From JACPUW01 sp049115495 (GTDB taxonomy: Bacteria; Bacteroidota; Bacteroidia; CAILMK01; JACPUW01), in assembly GCA_049115495.1 (NCBI GenBank), contig JAGDZV010000003.1, positions 1-64,000 of the forward strand: DNA of 64,000 nucleotides, read 5' to 3'. The notes under the pieces are model-generated. The model was not told the DNA's origin and made no database searches. It worked only from the letters and a program-made list of their open reading frames with translations. Position 1 is the first letter of the stretch, and each line of letters begins with the position of its first letter. The position numbers were made by a program, and so were the translations under genes. Below, one piece after another: positions 17,556-25,699 of this stretch.

Positions 17556-18638
17556 TTATGTGAACTGTTTTAGTTCGTTGTTTTTCTTAAGTGCATTAAC
17601 AACTTCTTTTACTGCCTGTTCATCATTTCTATCGGCAATAAGAATAGCATCATTGCTTTCAACTACAATCAAATTGCTAACGCCATTAATAGCAACAAAC
17701 TTTTCGTCGTTTAAATACACCAATGAGTTGTGAGTATTTCTAATCAATAATCTGTTTGACTTTATAACATTTCCATTTTCATCTTGGGATTGAATGTCGT
17801 ACAAGGCATTCCAGGTACCAACATCGCTCCAATCAAATGGTGCCGGATAAACTTCTACATTTCTTGCCCTTTCCATTATTCCGTAATCTACCGAAATGTT
17901 TTCGCATACATTATATACTTCAGCCACAGCTTCTTGCTCGGTTTCAGTATCCATTGCTGTGCTTATTTCGGCAAATTGCTTGTCCATTTTTGGCAAGCTG
18001 TTTTCAAATGCGGTTTTTATTGATTTGGCACTCCATACAAATATTCCGGCATTCCATAAATATTCGCCTGAGGCTAAAAACTCTTTTGCTTTATTTAAAA
18101 CTGGTTTTTCAGTAAATGATTTTACTAGCTTAAATGCTCTTGATTCTGACGTTTGGTAGTGAATATATCCGTAGCCAGTATCAGGCCTTGTTGGCTCTAT
18201 CCCCAAGGTTACCAATGTGTTTTTGTCAGATACATAGTTAAGTGCTTTGGTAACTACATCGGTAAATACATCTTCATTTCTTATAATGTGGTCTGATGGG
18301 GCCACTACCATTGAAGCATTCGGATTTCGTTTAAGAATTTTCTCATTTGCATAGGCAATACAAGGTGCCGTATTTCTGCCAACAGGTTCTCCTAAAATTT
18401 GGCTACTATCAAGCTCTGGCAGGTGCTCTTTTACCAAATCACGGTAACTCTCGTTGGTTACCACTAAAATATTCTCAGTGGGGGTAATTTTATTAAAACG
18501 TTCAAATGTTTGTCTTATCAATGATTTGCCAACATTTAAAACATCAAGAAATTGTTTGGGTGTTTTTGAAGTACTCATTGGCCAAAAACGGCTTCCAACA
18601 CCGCCAGCCATTATTACTGTATAAAAATTGTTGTTCAT
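17556..18638 (-). CDS. Mannose-1-phosphate guanylyltransferase
   Basis: A nucleotidyltransferase of 360 residues making GDP-mannose for surface glycans. The signature VIMAGGVGSRFWPMSTSKTP opens the protein, followed by PKQFLDVL; GEPVGRNTAPCIAYA, VAPSDHIIR, TGYGYIHY, FTEKP and LWNAGIFVW are characteristic of the ManC/GMP type. FDWSDVGTWNALY marks the end of the catalytic domain. There is no phosphomannose isomerase extension, so it is monofunctional. The ATG at 18638 (MNNNFYTVIMAGG) is preferred over one seven codons upstream because it places the motif at the usual distance. Confidence 0.93.
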   Translation of the reverse strand: MNNNFYTVIMAGGVGSRFWPMSTSKTPKQFLDVLNVGKSLIRQTFERFNKITPTENILVVTNESYRDLVKEHLPELDSSQILGEPVGRNTAPCIAYANEKILKRNPNASMVVAPSDHIIRNEDVFTDVVTKALNYVSDKNTLVTLGIEPTRPDTGYGYIHYQTSESRAFKLVKSFTEKPVLNKAKEFLASGEYLWNAGIFVWSAKSIKTAFENSLPKMDKQFAEISTAMDTETEQEAVAEVYNVCENISVDYGIMERARNVEVYPAPFDWSDVGTWNALYDIQSQDENGNVIKSNRLLIRNTHNSLVYLNDEKFVAINGVSNLIVVESNDAILIADRNDEQAVKEVVNALKKNNELKQFT

Positions 18639-18715
18639 TGCGCAATTAAGTATGTGCACAAAAGTAGAGTTGTGATGGCTTACAATACCATTGAAATGAA
18701 TAAATCAAAAACCGA

Positions 18716-19813
18716 TTAAACTGTATAGCTAATTGCCCAAATCTTATTTAACCTTTTTATGAGCCATTTTCTAAAGGCAATACCACTTATTGGAAGTAAT
18801 ATAAAATATACACCCGCCCAATTTCCAAGTACAGGATACAAAAGCAGGGTTTGTAGTATGTACAAGACAGGAATTACCACCATACCAAATACAAATTTTA
18901 TAGAACCTAAAAATTCATCTTCGCTTGTAATCTTTTGAATTAACCATCTGTAAAACGGATAAATAATTACATGATTTAGAAGCCCAAAAGCAGCCAAAGG
19001 CGCTAATAAACCTTTGTACCATTGGCCTTTACCTTCAAGGTAATCAAACTCGCTATTGTCAATGGCTGATTTGTCTTTTTGAAAAATCTCTTTTAAAGGT
19101 GTGTAATGCTTTCTTTTCATGAGCCAGTTACGCTTAACCCTATCGTAATTTTCAAGTGGAATATCAATGATAAGATTGCTCATTTTAGCCTTAATTCTTT
19201 CTGTTAAGGCCTGATGATATGTTTTTGGATCATCTTTAAACTCGGCAAACTCGCTACTCATAATAGGTTTACCAAATTGAATAAGAACATCACTTTGCGC
19301 GTTTTGATTTCCATAGTACTGTATGCCCACAGGAATAATAGCTACATCAAGTTCAAAATTATTTCGTGCTTCGGTGTCATAAACAATTCTTGCTGTACCC
19401 TTTTGCAACGGTCGTAGGTTAAATTTTAGATCGTGATTTCCTTCAGGAAATACTCCAAGAGCCAAGCCTGATTCCAAAATATCATAACATTCACTAAAAG
19501 TACTTTTGTTCTTTTTTACTTTGGCCAAACCGTCTCTAAACCTGAAAATTGGGCGCATTTTTAAACTTCGCAGTAACAAATTGGCAATTGGATTACTAAA
19601 AACATCGCCTCGTGTTAAAAAGTGCGGTGGTCTTGGTTGGGTAACATGAACTAAAATAGCATCTAAAAAAGCGTTTTGATGATTTGCGGTTAAAATTACC
19701 GGGCCTTTTTTAGGAATATTCTCTAGCCCATGAATTTCGAGCCTATTGAAATATAACTTGCTACAAAACTTTACATATCCATGTAAAAAGGAGTATAGCA
19801 GGCTGTTTTTCAT
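18716..19813 (-). CDS. Lysophospholipid acyltransferase family protein (PlsC-like)
   Basis: 365 residues. The acyltransferase block near the N-terminus has NHQNAFLDAI (residues about 43-52), an H-X5-D form of the catalytic motif seen in glycerol-3-phosphate-acyltransferase-like members, and VFPEGNHD around 138 as the EGT/EGN substrate motif. Two or three hydrophobic segments lie at the C-terminus (about 265-360), anchoring it to the inner membrane. It probably acylates a glycerophospholipid precursor, but substrate specificity is not predictable. The gene starts immediately after the BASS transporter stop, with no gap. Confidence 0.85.
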   Translation of the reverse strand: MKNSLLYSFLHGYVKFCSKLYFNRLEIHGLENIPKKGPVILTANHQNAFLDAILVHVTQPRPPHFLTRGDVFSNPIANLLLRSLKMRPIFRFRDGLAKVKKNKSTFSECYDILESGLALGVFPEGNHDLKFNLRPLQKGTARIVYDTEARNNFELDVAIIPVGIQYYGNQNAQSDVLIQFGKPIMSSEFAEFKDDPKTYHQALTERIKAKMSNLIIDIPLENYDRVKRNWLMKRKHYTPLKEIFQKDKSAIDNSEFDYLEGKGQWYKGLLAPLAAFGLLNHVIIYPFYRWLIQKITSEDEFLGSIKFVFGMVVIPVLYILQTLLLYPVLGNWAGVYFILLPISGIAFRKWLIKRLNKIWAISYTV

Positions 19814-20713
19814 TTAGCAATAATACTTTCTAAAAATCTGAGACAAAGCAAAGCCAGAAATAATATGCCAAATTCCCCACCAGGCAGTAATTATAGCCAT
19901 AGCACCGTTACCATCAAAAAAATTGAAAACCAGCACTAGACCAAGTCCGCTGTTTTGTATACCCGTTTCTATTGTAATTGTTTTAGTAGAAGCTCGGCCT
20001 AAACCAGTTAATATGCCCAAAATAAATGCAAAAAGCAAAGCAGCACCATTGTGTGCAAACACTAAATAAACAACTCTTTGATAGTGCTGCTTAAATATTT
20101 CGGTATTCGCAAGCAAACCGCCCACAATTATTCCAATAAGAATCAAAAAAGAAATGATGCTAATGGGACTTTTTAGTTTTTCAGTTAAGATTGGGTACTT
20201 TTTTGAAAAAGCCATGCCAAGTAAAAGTGGGACTATGAGTATGGTTAGGATAATTTTTACCAGCTTTAAAAATGAAATGTCAACAGCTTTAAGAAGCTCA
20301 TGGGTTTCAGGTAAAATTGAGCCCCAAAAACCAAATAGGAGCGGCGTGAATAAAAAGGCACCAAGGGTAGAAACCATTGATAAGGCTACAGACAGGGCTA
20401 CATTACCTTTTGCCCGATGGCTAAAAAAATTAGAAACATTACCACCAGGGCAGGCAGCGACTAAAAGCATACCAAGGGCTAAATATGGTGATGGTTTTAC
20501 AATAGCAATTAGCAAAACGGTTAAAGCAGGAAGCATTAAGTACTGTGAAATGAGCCCAATAATGGCAGCCTTTGGACTTTTAAAAAGGGCTTTAAAATCA
20601 GACTTTTTTAAGTTTAATGCTATACCAAACATGATGAATGCTAAGGCAAAATTCAAAGCACCGAGGGCGTCTTCGTTAAAATTAATCCTAAGATTTACAA
20701 GCTCATCATGCAT
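19814..20713 (-). CDS. Bile acid:sodium symporter (BASS) family transporter
   Basis: 299 residues with about nine to ten transmembrane helices. The family pattern is clear: FAFIMFGIALNLKKSDF near the N-terminus, LLVAACPGGNVSNFFSHRA around 85-105, and ETGIQNSGLGLVLVFNFF near 245, the crossed-helix motifs that bind Na+ and substrate. Bacterial members move organic anions such as pantoate, pyruvate or sulfonates, rarely bile acids. It is the first gene of the leftward group continuing into the acyltransferase. Confidence 0.9.
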   Translation of the reverse strand: MHDELVNLRINFNEDALGALNFALAFIMFGIALNLKKSDFKALFKSPKAAIIGLISQYLMLPALTVLLIAIVKPSPYLALGMLLVAACPGGNVSNFFSHRAKGNVALSVALSMVSTLGAFLFTPLLFGFWGSILPETHELLKAVDISFLKLVKIILTILIVPLLLGMAFSKKYPILTEKLKSPISIISFLILIGIIVGGLLANTEIFKQHYQRVVYLVFAHNGAALLFAFILGILTGLGRASTKTITIETGIQNSGLGLVLVFNFFDGNGAMAIITAWWGIWHIISGFALSQIFRKYYC

Positions 20714-20877
20714 GGGGCATAGATAACAAATTGTGTTAATAAGCGAAAACTTGATTTCTACACCTTTATGCTAAAGCCGCTTGGTAGGTCCATTTAAATT
20801 CGACTTTTTTAATTCCATATCTGGTAAGCTAAATTATTTGGTGGATATTACGTGATGTCAATACAATGGTTAGCCAA

Positions 20878-20885
20878 TAGTTTTG
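20878..20885 (+). promoter_or_regulatory. Candidate -7 box (TAGTTTTG)
   Basis: TAGTTTTG fits the Bacteroidetes TAnnTTTG box and lies 21 bases before the ATG of the 122-residue exported protein. No convincing TTG at the right distance upstream was seen. Confidence 0.25.
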
Positions 20886-20906
20886 AAGCAAATTTTTTTT
20901 TGACCA

Positions 20907-21275
20907 ATGAAATTAGCTGTATTAGTATTGATTCTTTTAGGTTTTATGACATTTACTAACCCGCCGCTTGAAGACCATAAGGCTGCCGTAAAAACAGAAT
21001 ATATGGCTATGATTGACGAAGAAATTGATAATAGCGGCCTTGGAAGTTTAAAAACTATTGGCAAAGGTTTAGGTGGAATGGTTGTGGATGGCGTAATTGA
21101 TTCAAGAATAAGCAGGGCCAATTACATTATTTTTTCATTAACTCAGATTCAGCGAAATAACCAAAAAGAGATACTTGGAGTAGGTGTTTTTGGCAATGTG
21201 TTTATGTTGGCTGATGCTGAAGAAATGAGAGATAAATTAAAAGAGAAGTTAGATTCAGAATTTAATATTGATTAG
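20907..21275 (+). CDS. DUF4359-like exported protein
   Basis: 122 residues: a short hydrophobic N-terminus (LAVLVLILLGFMTFTNPP) that is a signal peptide or anchor, then TNPPLEDHKAAV and the C-terminal pattern NYIIFSLTQIQ...ILGVGVFGNVF. This resembles DUF4359, where a 'TNP...Y' start and a 'GvGvlGnvf' ending recur. The function is unknown. It is isolated between a divergent transporter group and a convergent envelope operon. The 254 bases that follow (21276-21529) show no gene. Confidence 0.6.
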   Translation: MKLAVLVLILLGFMTFTNPPLEDHKAAVKTEYMAMIDEEIDNSGLGSLKTIGKGLGGMVVDGVIDSRISRANYIIFSLTQIQRNNQKEILGVGVFGNVFMLADAEEMRDKLKEKLDSEFNID

Positions 21276-21529
21276 TCCTATTGTTTAGTTTTGAGCAGTC
21301 TCGCTTCATTTGCAGGCTATTAAATCTTGTTTTATAAAGCTTTACTAGGGCACAATTTATTCTACCTTAAATAAGCTTAGATTCTTGGCGAAGGTTTTTG
21401 TTAGTTCAATATTGGTATTTGAACAACATAATTGAAAATGACAAAAGCGCTCAAAAGTGTAACGATAGTGTCATAATAAAAGCAAGATCATAAAGCTCGT
21501 TAAGGTTTATGGCTTGATTATAAAAATAC

Positions 21530-22417
21530 CTAGGTTGCTACATTAAATACCCTCGAAAGATTAAATCCGAATCTAATGCCTGTTGCATTAAATGGAGTTG
21601 TAGTTTCAGTAATAAACGCGGGTTCGGTCATACCAATTGAGTTTGTAAAATGCAATTGAAAAACGTGCCCACCAGTTTCAATATCAAAACCTATAGCAAA
21701 AGCATTATAATAATTATCAGCCAACTGATTGGGCAATACATAGAAGTATTCGAAGTTGAGTGATGTGCTACCACTAATCATGGCCCTGCCGCCAAATCCA
21801 CAAGCCAAAACATCATTTGATTCATTTGCTGTTTCAACAAGGTTTCGGTGAATTAATGTTGGGCTCAATTGTATACTAATTGATTCATTAAACTTTTTTG
21901 CTATGAGTAGTTGATGCGTATAGTTCCAACGCGCACTGTTCGGATAATTTACATCATTACGCCAGCCAAGAGCTGTAGGGTCAGCGGTTTTAACAACAGC
22001 CGATGCAAAATATGAAATGCTCAAAGGCATTTTATTGGCACCTGTACTTTGTCTAAGTATTTTGTATTTGGCAAAAAAGTCATATGTTTTTCCAGGTTCT
22101 TTGGCTCTGCCTAATCCAATCATAAGTCTGTCAGATACACCGTATTCAAACCCTAACCTAATGTTGGCTTGATCTAGTCCAAAAAGGTTATAAAGGGTAC
22201 GATCTGCCGTGGGCCCAAATCTATGATTGATTCTAAAGTTTAATACGCCTTTGGCATCTTGTTCTATACTTTGCCCATTAATTAGCCTGGTAGTTTTAAA
22301 GGTAGCAAAGGTGTAATACGTTTTATCTTCAGTTTCTGTATCGCCCATTAAATCTTCAAGGTCTTGGGCCAATAAACTAATCGGAAAAATTAGAAATAGT
22401 GTAAAAAACAGCCTCAT
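21530..22417 (-). CDS. DUF5777 family outer-membrane beta-barrel protein
   Basis: 295 residues from the ATG at 22417, which gives a signal peptide MRLFFTLFLIFPISLLAQ. A frame 12 codons longer exists but overlaps the preceding gene and puts a charged stretch before the signal. The mature part alternates beta strands (GVLNFRINHRFGP, ANIRLGFEYGVSDRLMIGLG, YDFFAKYKILRQ) and ends in an aromatic strand, matching DUF5777, a predicted outer-membrane barrel. The ATG overlaps the YceI stop region (stop at 22419), so expression is coupled. Function unknown; context suggests work with the YceI-like and heme proteins. Confidence 0.8.
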   Translation of the reverse strand: MRLFFTLFLIFPISLLAQDLEDLMGDTETEDKTYYTFATFKTTRLINGQSIEQDAKGVLNFRINHRFGPTADRTLYNLFGLDQANIRLGFEYGVSDRLMIGLGRAKEPGKTYDFFAKYKILRQSTGANKMPLSISYFASAVVKTADPTALGWRNDVNYPNSARWNYTHQLLIAKKFNESISIQLSPTLIHRNLVETANESNDVLACGFGGRAMISGSTSLNFEYFYVLPNQLADNYYNAFAIGFDIETGGHVFQLHFTNSIGMTEPAFITETTTPFNATGIRFGFNLSRVFNVAT

Positions 22418-22418
22418 G

Positions 22419-22997
22419 CTACTCTTTCTTTTTCTCATATTTATCAAGATCAAGATTTACAGTTACTTCAACCACTTCAGCTATATTTTCAGTAACCATT
22501 CTCGGTATAGGCACTTCATGATCTTCAAGTTTTACATCAAACTTGCTGTCACATTTTACGTTGTCTCCTTTTACTGTTATTTTTCCATTAAAGGTGTATT
22601 CTTTACTTACGCCTCTAATTGATAAATTACCTTGTACACTGGCATTATAAGTGCCGTCTTTATCAAAATCAATTTCTCCTAAGTTGGTAATTTTAGCCTT
22701 TAACTCAGCTTCAGGGTGTTTTTCGGCCCACATGTACTTTTTTTCTAAAAAGTGCTGATACATAAGATCTTTCTCAAACTCAAATGCTCTTATGGGTACT
22801 TTTACGGTTAAGCTACCATCTTCAGTTTTTAGCAACGCCGAGCTCTTATGATTTAAAGCCGTAATATCTTCAAGCGGAGCCGTAGAAAAGAATTTGATTT
22901 CACCTGATTGGTTTTGAAAAAACACTTTACCTGCTGGTTTAAACGCTAGAGCCATTAAGGCAAATAGGGTTATTGTAACAATTGATAATACTCTCAT
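22419..22997 (-). CDS. YceI family periplasmic lipid/isoprenoid-binding protein
   Basis: 192 residues with a signal peptide (TITLFALMALAFKPA). The YceI fold is indicated by GEIKFFSTAPLEDITALNHK, the central MYQHFLEKKYMWAEKHPEAE segment, NLSIRGVSKEYTF (the 'G.LtirGvtr...' strand) and the terminal VTVNLDLDK. YceI proteins form a lipocalin-like barrel that binds isoprenoid-type lipids in the periplasm. It is four bases from the cytochrome stop upstream and overlaps the barrel protein gene downstream, suggesting a three-gene periplasmic/outer-membrane unit. Confidence 0.88.
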   Translation of the reverse strand: MRVLSIVTITLFALMALAFKPAGKVFFQNQSGEIKFFSTAPLEDITALNHKSSALLKTEDGSLTVKVPIRAFEFEKDLMYQHFLEKKYMWAEKHPEAELKAKITNLGEIDFDKDGTYNASVQGNLSIRGVSKEYTFNGKITVKGDNVKCDSKFDVKLEDHEVPIPRMVTENIAEVVEVTVNLDLDKYEKKKE

Positions 22998-23001
22998 ATA
23001 T

Positions 23002-23358
23002 TTATTCTTTAGTCATTCCTTGATCAATCCATGCCTTAACCTGAGCAATTTGGCACGAGTCTATTTTAATACCACTTGGCGGCATAGCCGCATAGTTTGC
23101 ATCATGGTTTATCGCACCGTATAACCTATCTGGGTAATTCTTTAAATTGTCGTATCCATCTAAATTTACTCCTCCTGATTCCGAACCGCTGTTATGACAA
23201 CCAACGCAGCCGTTACCTTCAACAATCGGTCTAATGTCTTTGGCATATGTCAAATTATTTGTGGGGCAATTTGAATCTCCAAATAATTCTTCTTCATTGC
23301 TATATGTGCATGAAAAAGCAAGAGCTAATATGAAAACAAAACTTGTAACTATTCTCAT
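23002..23358 (-). CDS. Cytochrome c-like lipoprotein (monoheme)
   Basis: 118 residues. The N-terminus (VTSFVFILALAFSCTYS) has a lipobox with Cys17, so it should be lipid-anchored. CVGCHNSG is the heme c site, preceded by YAKDIRPIVEGN, the pattern of planctomycete-type cytochrome c domains; AAMPPSG provides the likely axial Met, and IAQVKAWIDQGMT is the C-terminal helix. It probably carries or senses electrons at the envelope. First gene of the operon with YceI and DUF5777. Confidence 0.85.
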   Translation of the reverse strand: MRIVTSFVFILALAFSCTYSNEEELFGDSNCPTNNLTYAKDIRPIVEGNGCVGCHNSGSESGGVNLDGYDNLKNYPDRLYGAINHDANYAAMPPSGIKIDSCQIAQVKAWIDQGMTKE

Positions 23359-23420
23359 TTATTATAACTTGAGCTTGAAATAACAATTATAGCTTTTTGC
23401 TGGTTCATTTAAGTCAAACA

Positions 23421-23792
23421 TTATCTTAATTCATAGCCAACGGTTGCATATTCAACTTTTCCACCAACAATTGGGGCCATTTTTTTAATTGAAACCTTTA
23501 TTTTTTCTGCCCCTGCAAAAGTATTTTTTATGCGCCATGCAATTCTTCTTACAACGGTCTCAAGCAACCTTTCTGTTACTTGCATCTCAAGTTTGGCAAG
23601 CTCATATATTTTACCGTAATCAGCCGTTTCTTCAAGTTTGTCTTCAATAGCGGCCGTTTCAAAATCGAAGTTAAAATCAACCGAAACTTTAAATGTGCGT
23701 CCTATTTTTTGCTCAATAGGATCAACCCCGTGAAATGCGTAAAACTCCATATTATGCATTTGTATATGGCCTGTACCTTTATTGATATTCAT
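23421..23792 (-). CDS. folB: Dihydroneopterin aldolase
   Basis: 123 residues, the usual size. MEFYAFHGVDPIEQKIGRTF carries the substrate-binding residues, ADYGKIYELA the conserved Tyr, ERLLETVVRRIAWRI the glutamate that binds the pterin, and VSIKKMAPIVGG the catalytic lysine region. It converts dihydroneopterin to 6-hydroxymethyl-dihydropterin in folate synthesis. It stands alone among unrelated genes, divergent from the acyl-CoA dehydrogenase. Confidence 0.92.
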   Translation of the reverse strand: MNINKGTGHIQMHNMEFYAFHGVDPIEQKIGRTFKVSVDFNFDFETAAIEDKLEETADYGKIYELAKLEMQVTERLLETVVRRIAWRIKNTFAGAEKIKVSIKKMAPIVGGKVEYATVGYELR

Positions 23793-23825
23793 TGTGTTTT
23801 TTAGCTATTGGCTAGTTTACATTTG
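23792..23825 (+). promoter_or_regulatory. Candidate promoter of the acyl-CoA dehydrogenase gene
   Basis: TACATTTG (23818-23825) is a perfect TAnnTTTG box, with a TTG at 23792-23794 spaced 23 bases upstream, and 23 bases to the ATG. It lies partly in the start of the divergent folB gene. Confidence 0.35.
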
Positions 23826-23848
23826 CTTGCAAATAAACAAAACACTAC

Positions 23849-25027
23849 ATGGCTACTGATCATTATCAACACCACGATTATTTTCAACTTGATGATTTAT
23901 TGACTGATGAGCACAAAATGATTAGGGATTCTGTGCGTGCTTGGATTAAGAAATCGGTTTCACCCATAATTGAAGAATATGCTCAAAATGCAAAATTTCC
24001 GGCTCATTTAGTAAAAGAGTTGGGTGATATTGGTGCTTTTGGTCCACATATTCCTGCTAAATATGGCGGTGGCGGTCTTGATAATATTGCCTACGGAATT
24101 ATAATGCAAGAAATTGAGCGTTGTGATTCAGGAATTCGATCTACTGCTTCGGTACAAGGCAGTTTGGTAATGTATCCAATCTATAGGTTTGGTAGCGAAG
24201 CGCAGAAAATGAAATATATACCAAAGCTTGGTTCAGGCGAGTGGCTAGGTTGTTTTGGATTAACCGAGCCTGATCACGGTTCAGATCCGGGCGGCATGAA
24301 AAGCCATTTTATAGATAAAGGAGATCACGTGGTTTTAAATGGCTCAAAAATGTGGATCAGTAATTCTCCTTTAAGTGATGTTGCTGTAGTGTGGGCAAAA
24401 AATGAGGAAGGAATAGTACAAGGATTAATCCTTGAAAAAGGAATGGAAGGCTTTAGTGCTCCTGAAATTCACAACAAGTGGTCGTTGAGAGCTTCAATTA
24501 CCGGTGAACTTGTTTTTGATAATGTCAAGGTTCCAAAAGAAAATATTTTGCCAGGCGTAAAAGGTTTAAAAGGACCTTTGAGTTGTCTAAATTCTGCTCG
24601 TTATGGTATTGCTTGGGGTGCAATAGGTGTTGCGCTAGACTGCTATGATACGGCACTTAGATACTCTAAAGAACGTAAGCAGTTTAATAAGCCGATTGCT
24701 GGTTTTCAGTTGCAACAGAAAAAGCTGGCCGAAATGATTACCGAAATCACAAAAGCACAATTACTTACCTGGCGTTTAGGTGTGCTTAAAGATGAAGGAA
24801 AAGTAACTCCGGCTCAAATCTCAATGTGTAAGAGAAACAATGTAGATATGGCTTTGAAGGTGGCTAGAGATGCGCGTCAGATGCTTGGCGGAATGGGCAT
24901 TACGGGCGAATACCCAATAATGCGCCACATGATGAACCTTGAAAGTGTGGTTACTTATGAGGGAACGCATGATATTCATTTGTTAATTACCGGATTAGAT
25001 GTAACAGGGGAGAATGCTTTTGTTTAA
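23849..25027 (+). CDS. Acyl-CoA dehydrogenase, glutaryl-CoA dehydrogenase-like
   Basis: 392 residues, full length for the family. FAD and substrate motifs are present: GCFGLTEPDHGSDPGGM (about 131-147), MWISNSPLSDVAVVWA, and the C-terminal QMLGGMGITGEYPIMRHMMN followed by VVTYEGTHDIH, where the Glu of YEGT is the catalytic base. The combination of an RSTASVQ stretch and the TYEGTHDIH ending is characteristic of glutaryl-CoA dehydrogenases (lysine and tryptophan breakdown, oxidative decarboxylation to crotonyl-CoA). Other acyl-CoA substrates cannot be excluded. Monocistronic. Confidence 0.9.
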   Translation: MATDHYQHHDYFQLDDLLTDEHKMIRDSVRAWIKKSVSPIIEEYAQNAKFPAHLVKELGDIGAFGPHIPAKYGGGGLDNIAYGIIMQEIERCDSGIRSTASVQGSLVMYPIYRFGSEAQKMKYIPKLGSGEWLGCFGLTEPDHGSDPGGMKSHFIDKGDHVVLNGSKMWISNSPLSDVAVVWAKNEEGIVQGLILEKGMEGFSAPEIHNKWSLRASITGELVFDNVKVPKENILPGVKGLKGPLSCLNSARYGIAWGAIGVALDCYDTALRYSKERKQFNKPIAGFQLQQKKLAEMITEITKAQLLTWRLGVLKDEGKVTPAQISMCKRNNVDMALKVARDARQMLGGMGITGEYPIMRHMMNLESVVTYEGTHDIHLLITGLDVTGENAFV

Positions 25028-25154
25028 TGAAGAAGTTTGAATTTTAGATTTTGGATTTGTGGTTGGTGAATTGGTGAAAATTGATTTTGCCTTTGCTTTA
25101 AATCTAATTTGTATTTGATACTTATGTTTGACCAAAGCAAAAAGGTAAACGCAA

Positions 25155-25550
25155 TTGAATCTTGACATTATTGCCATAATAGTATTTCTGATAAGCTTAG
25201 TAACGGGCTTAATAATCTTTAACCAATTCTTTAGAGAGAAGGCTAAATTATTGGCATCTGAAGAATTTCTATCGTTGTATAAGAGAGTATTTGATTCTTT
25301 TGGCCAAAGAGCTGGTATTCCCACCGTTGAAAAGCTTCGCTATACTCGGGCGTTTCCACAATCGGCTTTTTTCATAAAAAGAAACTTAAATATGGAGCTT
25401 AATAATGAGCAACAATCTATGCTTCATTCATATAGTCTTCAAGTAAGAAAATCTCATATTTACTTGGGCTTGGCTATTTGGTTGGGAGTTTTGACTTTAG
25501 TTTCACTTATTTGGCTTGTGATTGAATCCACCAGTGGATTGGGGACTTGA
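25155..25550 (+). CDS. Hypothetical protein with two transmembrane segments
   Basis: 131 residues. The first helix is at the N-terminus (IIAIIVFLISLVTGLIIF), the second at the C-terminus (LGLAIWLGVLTLVSLIWLVI), and a 70-residue basic loop lies between them. The start is TTG at 25155: an in-frame stop is three codons upstream and AAAGG lies nine bases before the TTG, so this start is supported. No family recognised. It follows a TTTTGAA-like low-complexity spacer after the dehydrogenase gene. Confidence 0.55.
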   Translation: MNLDIIAIIVFLISLVTGLIIFNQFFREKAKLLASEEFLSLYKRVFDSFGQRAGIPTVEKLRYTRAFPQSAFFIKRNLNMELNNEQQSMLHSYSLQVRKSHIYLGLAIWLGVLTLVSLIWLVIESTSGLGT

Positions 25551-25580
25551 TGTAAAATCAATCGTTTTTGATATATCTAA

Positions 25581-25665
25581 TAGCCGCTTGCCTAGCCGTT
25601 CAGAAGCTCTAGCTTCTGAACTTTTACAATGTCTAGGCGCTCCAGCGCCAATATATCTTTCGTTT
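25581..25665. repeat. Twin-hairpin intergenic element
   Basis: Two perfect hairpins sit between convergent genes: GTTCAGAAGC / GCTTCTGAAC (25598-25607, 25612-25621; loop TCTA) and GGCGC / GCGCC (25636-25640, 25645-25649; loop TCCA). Both share a GCTyyAGC core (y = C or T). A GAAGCTAGGGCTAC segment follows near 25666. The paired layout is like REP-type elements; it may also end transcription from both sides. Confidence 0.5.
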
Positions 25666-25699
25666 TGAAGCTAGGGCTACAAAACGGTTTAAAGTTTAA

